A stretch of DNA of 26,632 nucleotides from positions 5,429,528-5,456,159 of the forward strand of contig JBOZIK010000001.1 of NCBI GenBank assembly GCA_051453625.1, in the 5' to 3' direction. Numbering within the stretch: position 1 is the stretch's first letter; every line of letters begins with the position of its first letter. The DNA is from Welwitschia mirabilis (lineage: Eukaryota > Gnetophyta > Gnetopsida > Welwitschiales). A program made the position numbers and the translations under genes. The notes beneath the pieces are model-generated. The model worked only from the letters and a program-made list of their open reading frames with translations, did no database searches and was not told where the DNA came from. Below, piece by piece: positions 9,430 to 19,988 of this stretch.

Positions 9430-10680
9430 ATTTATGGTAGGTCACATACCAGAGATCAGTCCAGATAGGTAGAGGCAGAGGTAGAATCCTCTTTCTATAC
9501 CACCTCAAGAACTCTTACAACTCTATCAATCATAAGAGCCAAGCCAGTTTATTCCCCTTATTACTCTGTTAGCTCTTAGTCCATTCATATAGCATCTATT
9601 CAAGCAGAGAGAAACTTTAGAGATTTTATGAGATACTTAGATCCCGAGATTGATGATAGACTAATATAGCTCTAATTGCAATGGATCTTATATGCACAGG
9701 GTACTTATTTCACCTTAAATATTTTTCATAGTTCTATGTCTTCATGCATATAAAAATACAATTAGGTACAAATGGCTATATTATAGATACAATCATAGTC
9801 ATAATCCATAGTAATGAGCTGTTAATTCTGTTAGGACATATAGCTAGAATAACAGAACTAAGTGGATTAGGAAACATTCATATACATTTAGTATGTGGCA
9901 AGGTAGAATGACATGCTTATAGCATGATGTTAGACATTCCACCAGATATGGTAGGAGATAGTAGAGAGGTTTAGGTCACATACCTTTTCCTAACCTATAG
10001 AGTTTTGCATAAAGAACTAATTTATAACATTAGTTCTTCCTTCGATAATAGTCATTATAGCATATATACACATACTGGTAGCATTTTCTCAAGAGGAGTA
10101 GATGGACTTGGCTTCCTTCATATGAAGGAGTTTAAGAGATATGTTAAAGATAAGACACATTTAGATACTTGGATTTTCATACTTACTTATTTCCATATTT
10201 AGATGTTTTAAAATTCTAGAGGTCGTAGATGAGCAAGAGATGTCTCATTTACATATATTTACTTGCTACATAGAGGACATGGACATTTAGATTTCTGAAG
10301 AGCCTAAGAAATAGCAACAACAATCTTCTAGAGCTATCCTATAAGAAGTCACCCTTTATTAGATACAAGGTTTGCTTGTAGGTGTAGTATAGGAGATGCA
10401 TAAGATGATGGATTAGGATTTCACTGAGATTAGATAGAGAATGACTTCTAGAAAACATCAAATGATTAATATGAGAGATAATATGTCAGCTCTAGGGAGT
10501 CATATTAGATAAATTGAGTAGGACATCACTATAAATCTTCTAGAAGTAGTATGGTTCTAGGGCAAGAAGGTTACATGCTTAGTAGACTTTCATGAGTACT
10601 CACTTCCCACTAGAGGAAGAGCACCCTTCATCTTCACTTGCTTCAAGTGCTAGAGTAGAGTTTACCATTGCCCATTGAGA
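9430..10680 (+). pseudogene. Decayed extra ORF downstream of integrase, copy 2
   Basis: Better preserved than copy 1. Around 9,610-9,720 one frame reads NFRDFMRYLDPEIDDRLI, then ILYAQGTYFTLNIF. An open stretch of 65 codons (10,005-10,202) reads NISSSFDNSHYSIYTH and later GVDGLGFLHMKEFKRYVKD. After it come fragments MDI and EEP, then a region (10,330-10,560) that could have been coiled-coil. The original product may have been around 400 residues. It starts about 2.2 kb after the integrase and lies in the same orientation. The family is not recognised with certainty; resemblance to the 'putative plant transposon protein' domain is weak. It could be an additional ORF of the kind reported for Tat-lineage elements between pol and the 3' LTR, or a separate element inserted in both copies before duplication. 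Confidence 0.5.
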
Positions 10681-11146
10681 TGATTGACATAGTACAATCT
10701 ATTTCATACTATACTTAAAAGCTTAATGACATATACATATATTTATTTTTTATAGTTTTTGAATCATAATATCTCATAATAATTTATTATACCTTATTAT
10801 TAACTCATAAAAATTGATATAACTAATTAACCTTATTAAAATATATTAATATAATTAAATTTAATCATAAACACATGTATTTTATTGATTTTTATATTAA
10901 TTACATACCTAAGTATTTTTTCATAACATTTTCAGGTTGCTTAAGCTTAATTGAAAGACATGGTTTAGTTTCATAATTATCAGAGTTGAAACTTTGATGC
11001 CATTATCTAGGCCACTAGTGTCATTAACCTATGTTTTCAGATCCTCTTTTGATTCACATGCTTAGAATGTTATGGAAAATTATATAAAATAAAATTATAG
11101 TCTTAATTAAATTATACATAAAAAATTAATTTTATTCTTATTGACA
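10681..11146. other. AT-rich DNA without recognisable feature
   Basis: Extremely AT-rich, especially 10,735-10,920. No coding frame, no polypurine tract and no matching repeat was found. It separates the extra ORF from the probable LTR that follows. Confidence 0.3.
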
Positions 11147-12178
11147 TGTGTAGCGATGATAAGGATTCACATAGTAACATTTGGTAGGGCTAATTAGAAT
11201 GATGGTGGAGACACAAAGCATAGTCAGTAGTTGTTAGTAGCTACAATACTTCAAAATCAAGTGGTGGCATTGTCATAATCATCTTTATCAAATAAAAGAA
11301 AATATAAATTATCCTACCAAATTCTAAATAACAAAGACTCTACCAAATTCAACAAGATAAAATTTATTCCATTAAATTCTAAATGACAAGATTCCACCTA
11401 ATACTATAAGTCAAGAACTTGTAATCATTTCTCATCCCATATATCCCTTTAAAAGGCCTTATACATTCAATGTATTCATCTTTTCCTTCATAAGAAATTG
11501 AAGCACTTTGAAGCATTTACTTATGATGGATTTCTAGGTAACTCTTTAGGAAAGTAAGCTAGTTCTTAAGGATTTTCTATAACATTTTTCTTTTTATTTC
11601 TTCCCTTGCTATAAGATTAATCCTACTTTACAATGTAGAGATTGTTTTATTTGATTTTAATTCATGAGTAATGTTATAATTGGAATGCTTAGGAAACTAC
11701 TTCTAGTATTAATTTTATTTTATCTTTGTGAATCCACTTTTATTACTTAATCTTTTAGTTTCATAGGTCTTGAGTACTCTAGAGGTCCTTACTTTCTTTT
11801 TTTATTTTAAAGTTAAAGTGTTAAAGTAAATTTACCAATTATCATATGAAGGATGAAATTTGCCTTATGACTTGAGCCAAATGTACTTAATAGTTTAAAT
11901 GTTTTACAAAAAAGATGATTAGATAATATCAGATTAAAGGAGTAATTAAGGACAAACTAATAAATACCTTGGAGCTAGTTCACTTTCATTCTCTCTTAGA
12001 TAAAATTTAAACTCTAAAAATCATTTCGTCTCTTCTTCTCTTTTTTTTTCTTCTTTTTATAACTTTCTTTAAAGTAAAGTGATATAAAACTGAGTTAATA
12101 CCTAATTTTATCCCTAATAAAAAATGATAGCTAAGTGAAAACTTAGCTTAAATATGAGACATTGTATTATAGTTAACA
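11147..12178 (+). mobile_element. Probable 5' LTR of plus-strand Gypsy element
   Basis: Placed by context: it precedes a decayed primer-binding site (12,184), and gag follows in the correct order and strand. A candidate start is tgtgtagcg (11,147-11,155) and a candidate end is gttaaca (12,172-12,178), which would give a TG...CA element of about 1,030 bp. A TATA-like ccctttaaaaggcctta at 11,445-11,461 fits a U3 promoter. No second LTR is visible for comparison, so the boundaries, particularly the left one, are tentative. Confidence 0.4.
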
Positions 12179-12183
12179 AATTT

Positions 12184-12201
12184 TAGTGTCATTATGGTTA
12201 A
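12184..12201 (+). other. Decayed primer-binding site, tRNA-Asp-like
   Basis: TAGTGTCATTATGGTTAA occupies the place of the common plant Gypsy primer site TGGCGCCGTTGCCGGGGA. Over the first twelve positions all six differences are transitions at C or G (G to A or C to T), as expected from deamination of methylated cytosine. It lies six bases after the putative LTR end and upstream of gag. The identification rests on alignment by eye. Confidence 0.45.
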
Positions 12202-13264
12202 TAATAGCATGGTGTTATTACTAATATTTCTTCTAGTTTTTTATTTTCCTTCATCTATTTCTTTCCTTTTCTTTCTAGTGATTAGTACTGATCCTTTATA
12301 GTGTTACTTTAACTGGTCTATTTTTCTTTTCTTTTCTGTACTTTATAGTGGTTAGTACTAGTCCTTCTAGTGTTATCCAAACTAGACTAGCTTTGTAAAA
12401 GTTTGTTTTTGATTTTCTAACTTGTTTTCTATATGTCTAATGTTTGTTACAAGTTGCTTTTGGAGTCTTAAAGAACTTTAAAAACTTTTTAACTAAGCAT
12501 TGCATGCATTTTTTGGTTTTTTTTTTGCATTTTCTATATTTTTCCTTATTTTTTTCCTATATTTCATTGTGTATATAAAATGTTCAATCTTATTAAAAAT
12601 TTTAAGTTTGACTTTATTACATTATGCTTGATTTTTATTCATGTTTTTTTATCTTGGTTTAATTTTTTTTTCTAACCTTGTTACTTAAGAAATACTATGT
12701 AATTGTGATGAATCCCTATGTAAAAACTTCATATGTAACTTGCAACATAACTCATGTTGTCATATTTTCCAATTAGTTCCTCTAGTGTTCTAGCACAGAA
12801 CATTCTATTCTCTTGATAAAACCATCCTTATAATCTCTGAGATCCTTTCTTACAACCATCCAAACCTATTTTTTTATATGACCTAAACTTGTGATACAAT
12901 AAGAAGATTAACTTGAAATAATATGGACTCCTTTACTGATCACAAAAGAATGAGAGAACTTAGAATCCAAAGTTGAGTTTGAGATGACTCTAAAGAATAA
13001 ATATCAACCATATAAAATAATCAAAATAATTAAACTAACTCATCATAAAACATTCTAAATGATCCACTTGATTCCTTTGTTGAAATCTTATCAAATCAAT
13101 AAATTCCTCAATAGGTAACAACATGTTATTTCATCCAAAAAGTGGTAAAAATTTAAGCATCTTTCATTGCTACCACTAATAAATTTGGATAATCCCTTTG
13201 TGATTACTTCTAACTGCAAAGCTTAGGAACATCATCTTACATAGTGTTATCACCTATTAACTAA
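12202..13264 (+). other. 5' leader and decayed gag N-terminus of the plus Gypsy element
   Basis: Pyrimidine-rich DNA up to about 12,700, including a 70-bp partial duplication, then sequence of more balanced composition from about 12,900 that probably encoded the start of gag. No individual gag motif is convincing before 13,265. Confidence 0.4.
12271..12390 (+). repeat. Partial tandem duplication, 70-bp period
   Basis: ctttctagtgattagtactg at 12,271 recurs as ctttatagtggttagtacta at 12,341, each followed by a gtcct/atcct segment and tagtgtta. The second unit diverges after about 50 bp. It lies in the element's 5' leader. Confidence 0.75.
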
Positions 13265-14140
13265 GAGATAAATTTTAAACCTTTTACTATTCAATAGTTA
13301 CCCCATTTCCAGGGCCTTGAATCAAAAGATCTATATCTACACCTTAAGGAAATTGATGCATCTTAGTAAACTTTCCTTAATGTCTAAATACTTATAATGC
13401 ACTTTGACTTACTTTATTCTTCTTTTCCCTAAAATAAAAGGTAAAATCCTAGTTATATGCTCTAAGATCCTTCTCCATTACAAGTTGAGTGGACTTGAGA
13501 AAAGCCTTCATCTCTAAGTTCTTTCCCAGTGACAAGCCAAATGTCATTGGGAAAGAAATCATGAACTTTTAATAGAAGGATCACAAAACATTTTCTTAGA
13601 TCTTAGAAAGATATAAAGATCTATTATTAAAATGCCCTTAATATGGTTTTGAACTAAGTAGGAGATAAGTTTCTCCTATGATGGGTTATCCACAAATGAT
13701 TACCAACTAGTGGAAATGGTGATTTATGGTAATTTTTTAAGAATACCCCAAGGTGAGGTTTGGGAGTATTTTGAAAGTGTAGCTAAGAGCTTTAAAAATT
13801 AGGATAAACCTATGAAACCATCTAGATAACATCATCCATTTAGGTCAGTAAGTACCCTTAAAATCCTTGACAGCTTTGAAGTAACAAACTAGATGAGTTA
13901 GCATAAAAAAAAGAATTCTTAACCACTTTACCTTCACCTTCATTGATGATTATTAAATTTGAATGTCTAATTTTTTACATTAAAACTCATGTAAATACTG
14001 AATACCCTTTTATTTCTCTATTTGAAAACAGAATTAATGAATAGGTAAACGTGGTAGGAAAATAATGGCAAAACCCTAAGAATGACCATATTCAAATACA
14101 TACAACCCTAGGTGGAGTAATCACCCTAATTTTTCTTAGA
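13265..14140 (+). pseudogene. Gypsy gag (Retrotrans_gag type), plus element
   Basis: Gag forms the virus-like particle that packages the element's RNA. In three frames, in the correct order, I read: NFKPFTIQ, LPHFQGLESKDLYLHLKEI (13,270-13,360), then LYALRSFSIT, KAFISKFFPS, IGKEIMNF (13,440-13,570), YKDLLLKCP (about 13,610), YDGLSTNDYQLVEM (about 13,676), EVWEYFESVAKS (about 13,755), and NPRWSNHPNFS (14,104-14,136), which is characteristic of Athila-type gag C-termini. Several stops and at least two frameshifts break it. It is followed by the protease, as expected for a gag-pol element. Confidence 0.85.
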
Positions 14141-14595
14141 AGCAAGACAATCAAATTAATTAATCAAGAAACTCATACCCTTTGTTCTCCTCCTAATAAT
14201 TTCAAATTAACTACAAAAGCCATCACCATCTAATGCATTGGAGGATACCCTTAAAACATTCATGAATACAAATGCAAATGAATAAAAGACTCAAACAAAG
14301 TATAAACCAACTCCAATAAACCATCACCAGTATCCTAGCATCAAGAAATAAAAGGAAAACATAAAAACTCCCCATGAGTACAAGGAAGAATTAAGCCACA
14401 TAGAATAAACAAAAGCAATTCACCTTATAAGTAGCATAGAGAGTAACCAAGGATTAACTCATATTACATTTTAAGATAAGGAGAAGGTAAAAGAAAAAGA
14501 TATAAATCCTTATAAAGGCCTTTAACTTTTTCCTAAGTTGAATTGTTACCTATATACAAAGATCTTTTACCTTTTACCCAATGTCTTAGAAAAAA

Positions 14596-15000
14596 TAACA
14601 TTAAGAAACAATAACTTGAGGCCTTAGGCATTTTTAATGAAGTTAAAATCAACATACCTATCTTAGGAGAAATTAAAAATATGTCTGTTTATGCAAAATT
14701 CCTTAATGATATGTGCATAATAAAAAATACATGAATATTAAAAGTAAATCATTCTTAGCCTAACAAACAAATGAAATCATCCAAAACTATATTTTTCCTA
14801 AGTATAAAGATCTAGGTTATCCTACAATTGGCACTACAGTTAGAGACAAAAAAATTAAGCAAGCAATGTTAGATTTGGGAGTAAGTATCAACATTTTATC
14901 TCATATTATTTATAAAAAACTTGGCTTAGACAACCTTAAATACACGAAGAGGAAATTACAATTGATAGACAATTTTATAAAGTCATTGTTGAGATGTGAA
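14596..15000 (+). pseudogene. Gypsy gag C-terminus and aspartic protease, plus element
   Basis: Upstream pieces read VYAKFLNDMC (about 14,685), then, one frameshift later, EIIQN and PKYKDLGYPTI. The protease follows in an open stretch from 14,797 to about 14,998: QAMLDLGVSINIL contains the catalytic aspartate in the DLGxSxN form used by Athila-type elements, then YKKLGLDNLK. The C-terminal half of the protease and the RT are missing because the minus-strand element's LTR begins at 15,092. This is the last recognisable part of the plus element. Confidence 0.85.
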
Positions 15001-15091
15001 TCTATGCAATCTTGAAGTCCATTAGGTAAACTTATAAATCAAATAGCTTATATAAAAAAAACATGCTAGTATAGATGGGAGTTCACCTGAA

Positions 15092-16258
15092 TGTTGTAAT
15101 TCCAATGAAGGCATTAAATTGAAAGTTATAAAATTGATTTCCAAAGATATTTTTATTTATTAATCCCTTAATAACTGAAAGTAAATAATGAAGTAAAATG
15201 CAATGCAAAGTGTATGAAGATGAAATTCAAATGAAAGTGGAATGAATTCTATTGGATCTTAGTCCTTCTATTACAAGAACTAGCTTCTTCATAATTAAGA
15301 TCAATTAAGAAGAATTCTTAACTTATTCCTAATTAACATGAACTATGAGATATACTAAATAGAATATGGAATGCAATGTGAAATGAAAATGGAATAACAA
15401 TGCAAATCTAAAATAGTTAAAGTCAACCTTAATAAAGGTTGCCTTTATGATCTAAATAAATTACAGAATTATCACATTAAAATATAACCAAATTAAACCA
15501 TAAAGGACATAAACATAATTAGAATGAAAAGAGTAATTGTATTATTCAAAAAGTAATTGTATTAATTCAAAGAACTTTACATATACTTACAATAAAATAA
15601 TAGTACCTCAATGGAAGAGACTTAGCCTAACATCAAAAAAAAAACTTCTTTTTGTAGCTACTAGATGAACCTTTTATTCTTCAGTCCCCTATCACAAGTA
15701 TATCAGGTATAAAAGATGAAAATATAAATAAAGGAGGGGAAAAATATTTATATTTTTACATTGAGGTTCTAGAAACTTAAATCTTGAAGCTAGAAAAGAA
15801 ACCCTAAAAGTGCAAATCGTTTACTTGACCTCATTACAAAGATAATTCTTTCTAATCATATAAAAATAGCTATCATCCTGGCTGTCATGGGCATGACAAA
15901 GGGGATGTTATCCTACATTAAAAGGCACTTTATTAGCTTCATGTCCTACTATTAACCCCACATCTTTTGTCTATGTTAGCAGTTTTGTCGTCATGCCTGT
16001 TGTTGAGATGACAGAGGGGATGATAGGATTCCTTATTTTTAATGTCAATGGTAAGTTAACTTTTGCATGATGAATCCTTCTTTCAAGCATGCAATGTTAA
16101 AATAAGCCTAAGAAACCTCCAACTATTTTAAGAATCACATGTTTCAATGATCATCCTATCAGATCTCTATAATCATCAATATTACATCCAAACCTATATA
16201 ATTGTCCTGCAAAAGCATTCAATACACCATCAGATTCTTATAAATTGACATCATAACA
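15092..16258 (-). mobile_element. 3' LTR of the minus Gypsy element, 1,167 bp
   Basis: On the minus strand it begins TGTTATGATG at 16,258 and ends AATTACAACA at 15,092, so it has TG...CA ends with four-base inverted termini (TGTT/AACA). A G-rich polypurine tract lies immediately before it. Inside are two copies of the TGTCATCC-type motif (15,871-15,913 and 15,986-16,029) and a 21-bp-period tandem duplication (15,532-15,572, gtaattgtatta). The five bases outside its end are ttcag on the minus strand, a possible target-site duplication that cannot be checked because the 5' LTR is not in the window. Confidence 0.7.
15532..15572. repeat. Tandem duplication with 21-bp period in the Gypsy LTR
   Basis: gtaattgtattattcaaa at 15,532 is followed by gtaattgtattaattcaaa at 15,553. 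Confidence 0.8.
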
Positions 16259-16276
16259 TAGCCCCCACTTAGACTT
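16259..16276 (-). other. Polypurine tract of the minus Gypsy element
   Basis: On the minus strand, aagtctaagtgggggcta directly precedes the LTR start TGTTATG. The polypurine tract primes plus-strand DNA synthesis. An AAGTGGGGG core is common in Athila/Tat elements. Its position and strand settle the orientation of the LTR. Confidence 0.7.
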
Positions 16277-17689
16277 ATCAGTCCCTAAAAAAATGAACGA
16301 TTAAATATATTATAGGTCGATTTGACTAAGATAAAATAGTACTAAAAAGATGTAAATTGAGTTCAACTAAATCATGTAAGAATAGATATCAAAAATAAAT
16401 GAACTAATATAAATGCTGAAAATATCCCTAGGACACTTACTTAAGCATGTTATCACAGAGAAAATGAATACACATACAAAAATCATAAAATGTAACATTA
16501 ATAGCTTAGAAAATTATAATGCATAGAAATAGAGACAATGGATTGATGTTATAGACTTAAGTAGTGCTAATCTCGAAAGAGTGATGCACTAGTGTAATCC
16601 ATGAGGGCAAAAGGATAGAGTAGATATAGCATTCTTTTTTTAATTTTAAATGATCTAAATCATAGCTACAAGAAAACCTTATGAGAGTGCTATTGTATTC
16701 CTACAAGATAAAGTTCATGAATTTATTCAATTAACATGAAAAATAAATCAAAACAACTCATCATGTATTTGTAATATGAAAGCTTAAAACATGACCCTTT
16801 CAAAAATTTATGCTCAATATCATAGAATAAAGTCTAGAAATGTGTCTTGGCCCCCCACAGAAGAAATACAACATTTTGAATTAAACTAAAGAGAAAAAAT
16901 AAATGTCATCCTATTTGTTGTGGGGATGACAGACATGGGACAATAGTGATCTAATGAGCTATTTAGAAAGAAAAGATAAATCAGGAAAATTTAGAAAATA
17001 GGCAAACACACCAAAAATAGCAAAAAATTAAAAAGGTAGAAATTAAAGAAATATCCTAAAAACATACCATGATGGAGAGGAATGCATGAAGAAAAGTGTA
17101 AAAATAAAAGAAAATGCACTAAGTAGAAAGAAATAACGCTCATAGACTTCACAAATGTGCCTGAACTCATGAAAAAAGAAAAACTAGAACTCATCACATC
17201 ATGGAAACATATCAAGAATTAATCCTCTATATAAAAGAGGAAAACACATCAACAAAAAACTAAAAAATAATTATATCCATAATATTATGCTAAAAAGTAT
17301 GAAAATAACTTTGAAAAATCCAACAAAACAGCTAAAGAAAAATAAAATGAAAATGAACAACTAGGAACATAAAGAATATTGCTTACTTATCCTAAATTCT
17401 AACCTAACAAATTTCCTTGGTAATAATTATAAAATCAATTAATGAAAGATGCATGATAGTATGTAAAAACTATTATCACTTAATTAGACAACGATCATGA
17501 TGATGTCAAGTATATCTAATGTTATCAAATAAGGAATGATAAGATAAAAGGTTGTTTAAAATAGGAACTTACAAGCTACCATATCAAAATAATACTAGAA
17601 CTTTAAAAGTAGAGCGATCATGTAAAAGAACTCTAAATAAATAAATAAAATAATTTTGAAAAACCAGCAATACCTCTAATGACATTGGG

Positions 17690-17890
17690 AACATTACTGA
17701 TCTTGTAGCCTCGAAGTAAAATTTATTCTACCATGATGAAGGGAGTTCAACCACTATTAGAGGAGTAAGGACCTACATAACATGGCTAAATAATCCCCCA
17801 GTGGAGTTCCTATAGCTACCATATCACACTGCCAAAGGCCCCTATTGGGAATGTTTACCTCAGTACACTTGCAATAGGACATCATGGTGA
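17690..17890 (-). repeat. Conserved post-integrase block, copy 3 of 3
   Basis: On the minus strand it starts catgatgtcctattgcaagt and contains aggggcctttggcagtgtga, atggtagct, aggtccttactc and tagtggttg. The match to 7,557-7,770 is clear; the match to 41-240 is weaker but collinear. It starts about 450 bp after the integrase end. Confidence 0.8.
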
Positions 17891-17926
17891 TCATGTTTTT
17901 GAGATATAACATGAAAGAGCATTATC

Positions 17927-17998
17927 TTTATTTCTTTTCTTTTCTTTTATTTCTTACTTTTTTTCCTTTATTTTTTTCTTTTCTTTTTTTTTTTTTAA
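17927..17998. repeat. Pyrimidine-rich tract (purine-rich on the element's sense strand)
   Basis: Nearly pure C and T with repeated cttttctttt. In the sense orientation of the minus Gypsy element this is a GA-rich run just before the conserved block. It is not the polypurine tract, which lies at 16,259. Confidence 0.7.
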
Positions 17999-18334
17999 TG
18001 TGAAAAGACATTCCACATGACCAAGTACTTATAATGGTAAAAGTGAAGTAATGAGATGAGTAACAAAGTAAGAAGATGCAAAAATAACTAACTACTCACA
18101 CTACTGAAAAAGAATAAAAGAAATTACTCATACTATTGAAGGAGAATAAAAGAACCAAGGCATCTTCCTTCAAACATACAAATTTCTAAAAATTAGATGA
18201 ATCCAATCTTATCATTTAAATGCCCAAGTAAAATATTACTAATAATGGAAACTTCATAAATAAATACATATGTCAAGTTAAAAATATTCAACTAATAACA
18301 TGATGTTTACCTAAGGAATCAGTTAATAAGAAAT

Positions 18335-19620
18335 TTAGACAATGACAAAAGGAAGGTCCTCCTCATTAAGAAGGATTTCAAAAATAAGTGTTTTCATCAT
18401 GTTTAAGATTTTATTAGAAGACGACTCATAAATTTTTAACCTTTGTCCATTTAAATTTTGAATTTCTATAGTGTTTAGATTAGAGATTTCAACCAAGTTA
18501 TTTGAATATACTTTTTCTATAAGATAAGGACCTAATCATTTAGAAGTTAACTTGTTGTGTAAAAAGTGTACACAGGTTTTATATAGAAGGACAAGTTGAT
18601 TAGATTAAAATTTCTTATGAAAAAAGGTTTTATCATGTCTAAACTTGATTTGAGCTTTATGAATAAGTTGATGATGTAAAGCATGAGTACATTTTTCATC
18701 TAAATATTCAATTTGGATTAATCAAGTTTTAAGGATGTCATTCAAGTTTATAAGATTAAGTTGATGGGGAATTGATAAGAATTATGGGAAATATCAATCG
18801 ATAAAATACAAACTTTTCTATACATATGTTAATATGTTGATAAATCTAGAGAGTTATGTCAAGTAGTATAATAGGATCAAAGAACATTATTAAGTTTAGA
18901 GAACCATGTTTTTCTATTGACAAAGACTAATTTCTAAAGCTATTTTTTATTTCTCTATTTTCATTTTTGGCTTGATCATTAGTTTGAGAATGATAGGCAC
19001 ATGCAATTCTATGTTTAATAGAAATGGACAGAAGGAGTTTTCAAAAAAGGTGGTTAACAAAATGAGTTCGCTAATCACTATAGATAATTTGTAGAAAACC
19101 AAAACATTGAAAGATATGAGTTTGAACAAAATTGCAAATTGTTCAAGCATCATTTTTGATAGTAGAAATAGCTTCTACCCACTTAATAACATAATTAACT
19201 ACTATAAGGATATAATTTTTGTCATGAGAAGGTGGTGTAATTGCGTCTACAATGTTAATTTCATAACAATCAAAAGGTTCAGATTCAAGTATAGGTTTAA
19301 GGAGCATATATTAAGAACTAGTTAGACTACTGTAATATTAACATGCATTACACCTTCTAGAAAAATCAAATGAATCCTTGAAAAAAGTAGGCTAGTAAAA
19401 ACTTGAGTGAAGAATTTTCATGATAGTCTTTTGGCCACTAAAGTATTTCCTACATATTCTAACATTACAAAGTTTTAGTATTTCTAATCTTTCCCACTCA
19501 AGTACACACTTACGCATGATTTGATCTTTGCAATGTCTATAAAGATGTGTTTTATTCCACTCATAGTCATCAATCTTATAAAAAAATGATTTACATTAGT
19601 TGTGGTTTCAATGTTGAGGA
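18335..19620 (-). pseudogene. Gypsy integrase with H2C2 zinc finger, minus element
   Basis: Integrase inserts the DNA copy into the host genome. On the minus strand I read, in order: DQIMRKCV, a zinc-finger remnant KYFSGQKTIMKIL (first histidine lost) and RCNAC (19,480-19,355), then the core with FDCYEINIVD, NYILIVVNYVIKWVEAI, THFVNHLF (19,280-19,050), HRIACAYHSQTNDQAKNEN (about 19,010-18,950), and a C-terminal part LLYK, LHNKLTSKWLGPYLIEKVYS, ending EEDLPFVIV with a stop at 18,335-18,337. There is no chromodomain. The first and second catalytic aspartates are visible. At least one frameshift (near 19,000) and several stops break it. Confidence 0.85.
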
Positions 19621-19689
19621 GTTTTTACAATAATAAGGTAGTTAACAATATCAACATGCTAAGGAGTAGGATAAGTAGAAGAGATAGAA

Positions 19690-19988
19690 TAAAGTTGCTT
19701 AATTGCAAAGATTTGTTCATCTCGAAAAGAGTCATTTATGGGAAGTTCATCATGAGAGAAAGAAAGTTGAGATAGATGATCGACAACACTACTATGTTTT
19801 CTAACCTTATTAATGATAGTGAGAGTAAATTTTTACATGAGAAGAATCCACCTAATAAGTCTTATATTAGAGTTTTTCTTAGTCATAATATAGCAGATGG
19901 TTGCATGATCTATATATATGTTAATGTAAAAATCAAGAAGATAATGTCAAAGATGATCTAGTAAAAAGATAATAGCAAGCATCTCTTT
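19690..19988 (-). pseudogene. Gypsy RNase H, C-terminal part
   Basis: Directly left of the gap, the minus strand reads KEMLAIIFLLDHL, YINIYIDHATI, a RWILL segment, then VVDHLSQLSF and LPINDSF. This is the standard end of Gypsy RNase H and the link to integrase. The D of YIDHA is kept. Confidence 0.8.

Larger units (their letters stand above)
16277..18334 (-). other. Long 3' leader of the minus Gypsy element
   Basis: About 2 kb of non-coding DNA between the integrase stop and the polypurine tract. It holds the conserved block (17,690-17,890), a purine-rich sense tract and one TGTCATCC hairpin motif (16,904-16,940). A 74-codon ORF (16,991-17,215) is Phe-rich and low complexity. Unlike the plus copies, no trace of the extra ORF is seen here. 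Confidence 0.55.

Noticed and set aside
15092-16258. The LTR read on the plus strand as a 5' LTR of a plus-strand element
   Set aside because: The sequence following it on the plus strand (tagcccccactta) is not a primer-binding site, whereas on the minus strand the same bases form a polypurine tract before TGTT; the minus-strand pol also lies on that side.
16991-17215. 74-codon minus-strand ORF that looks like a small membrane protein
   Set aside because: Phe/Leu-rich because of T-rich DNA in the Gypsy 3' leader; no conservation of a frame in the other copies.
19107-19325. 72-codon plus-strand ORF
   Set aside because: Antisense shadow of the minus-strand Gypsy integrase. The ORF at 19,776-19,961 is likewise opposite RNase H.
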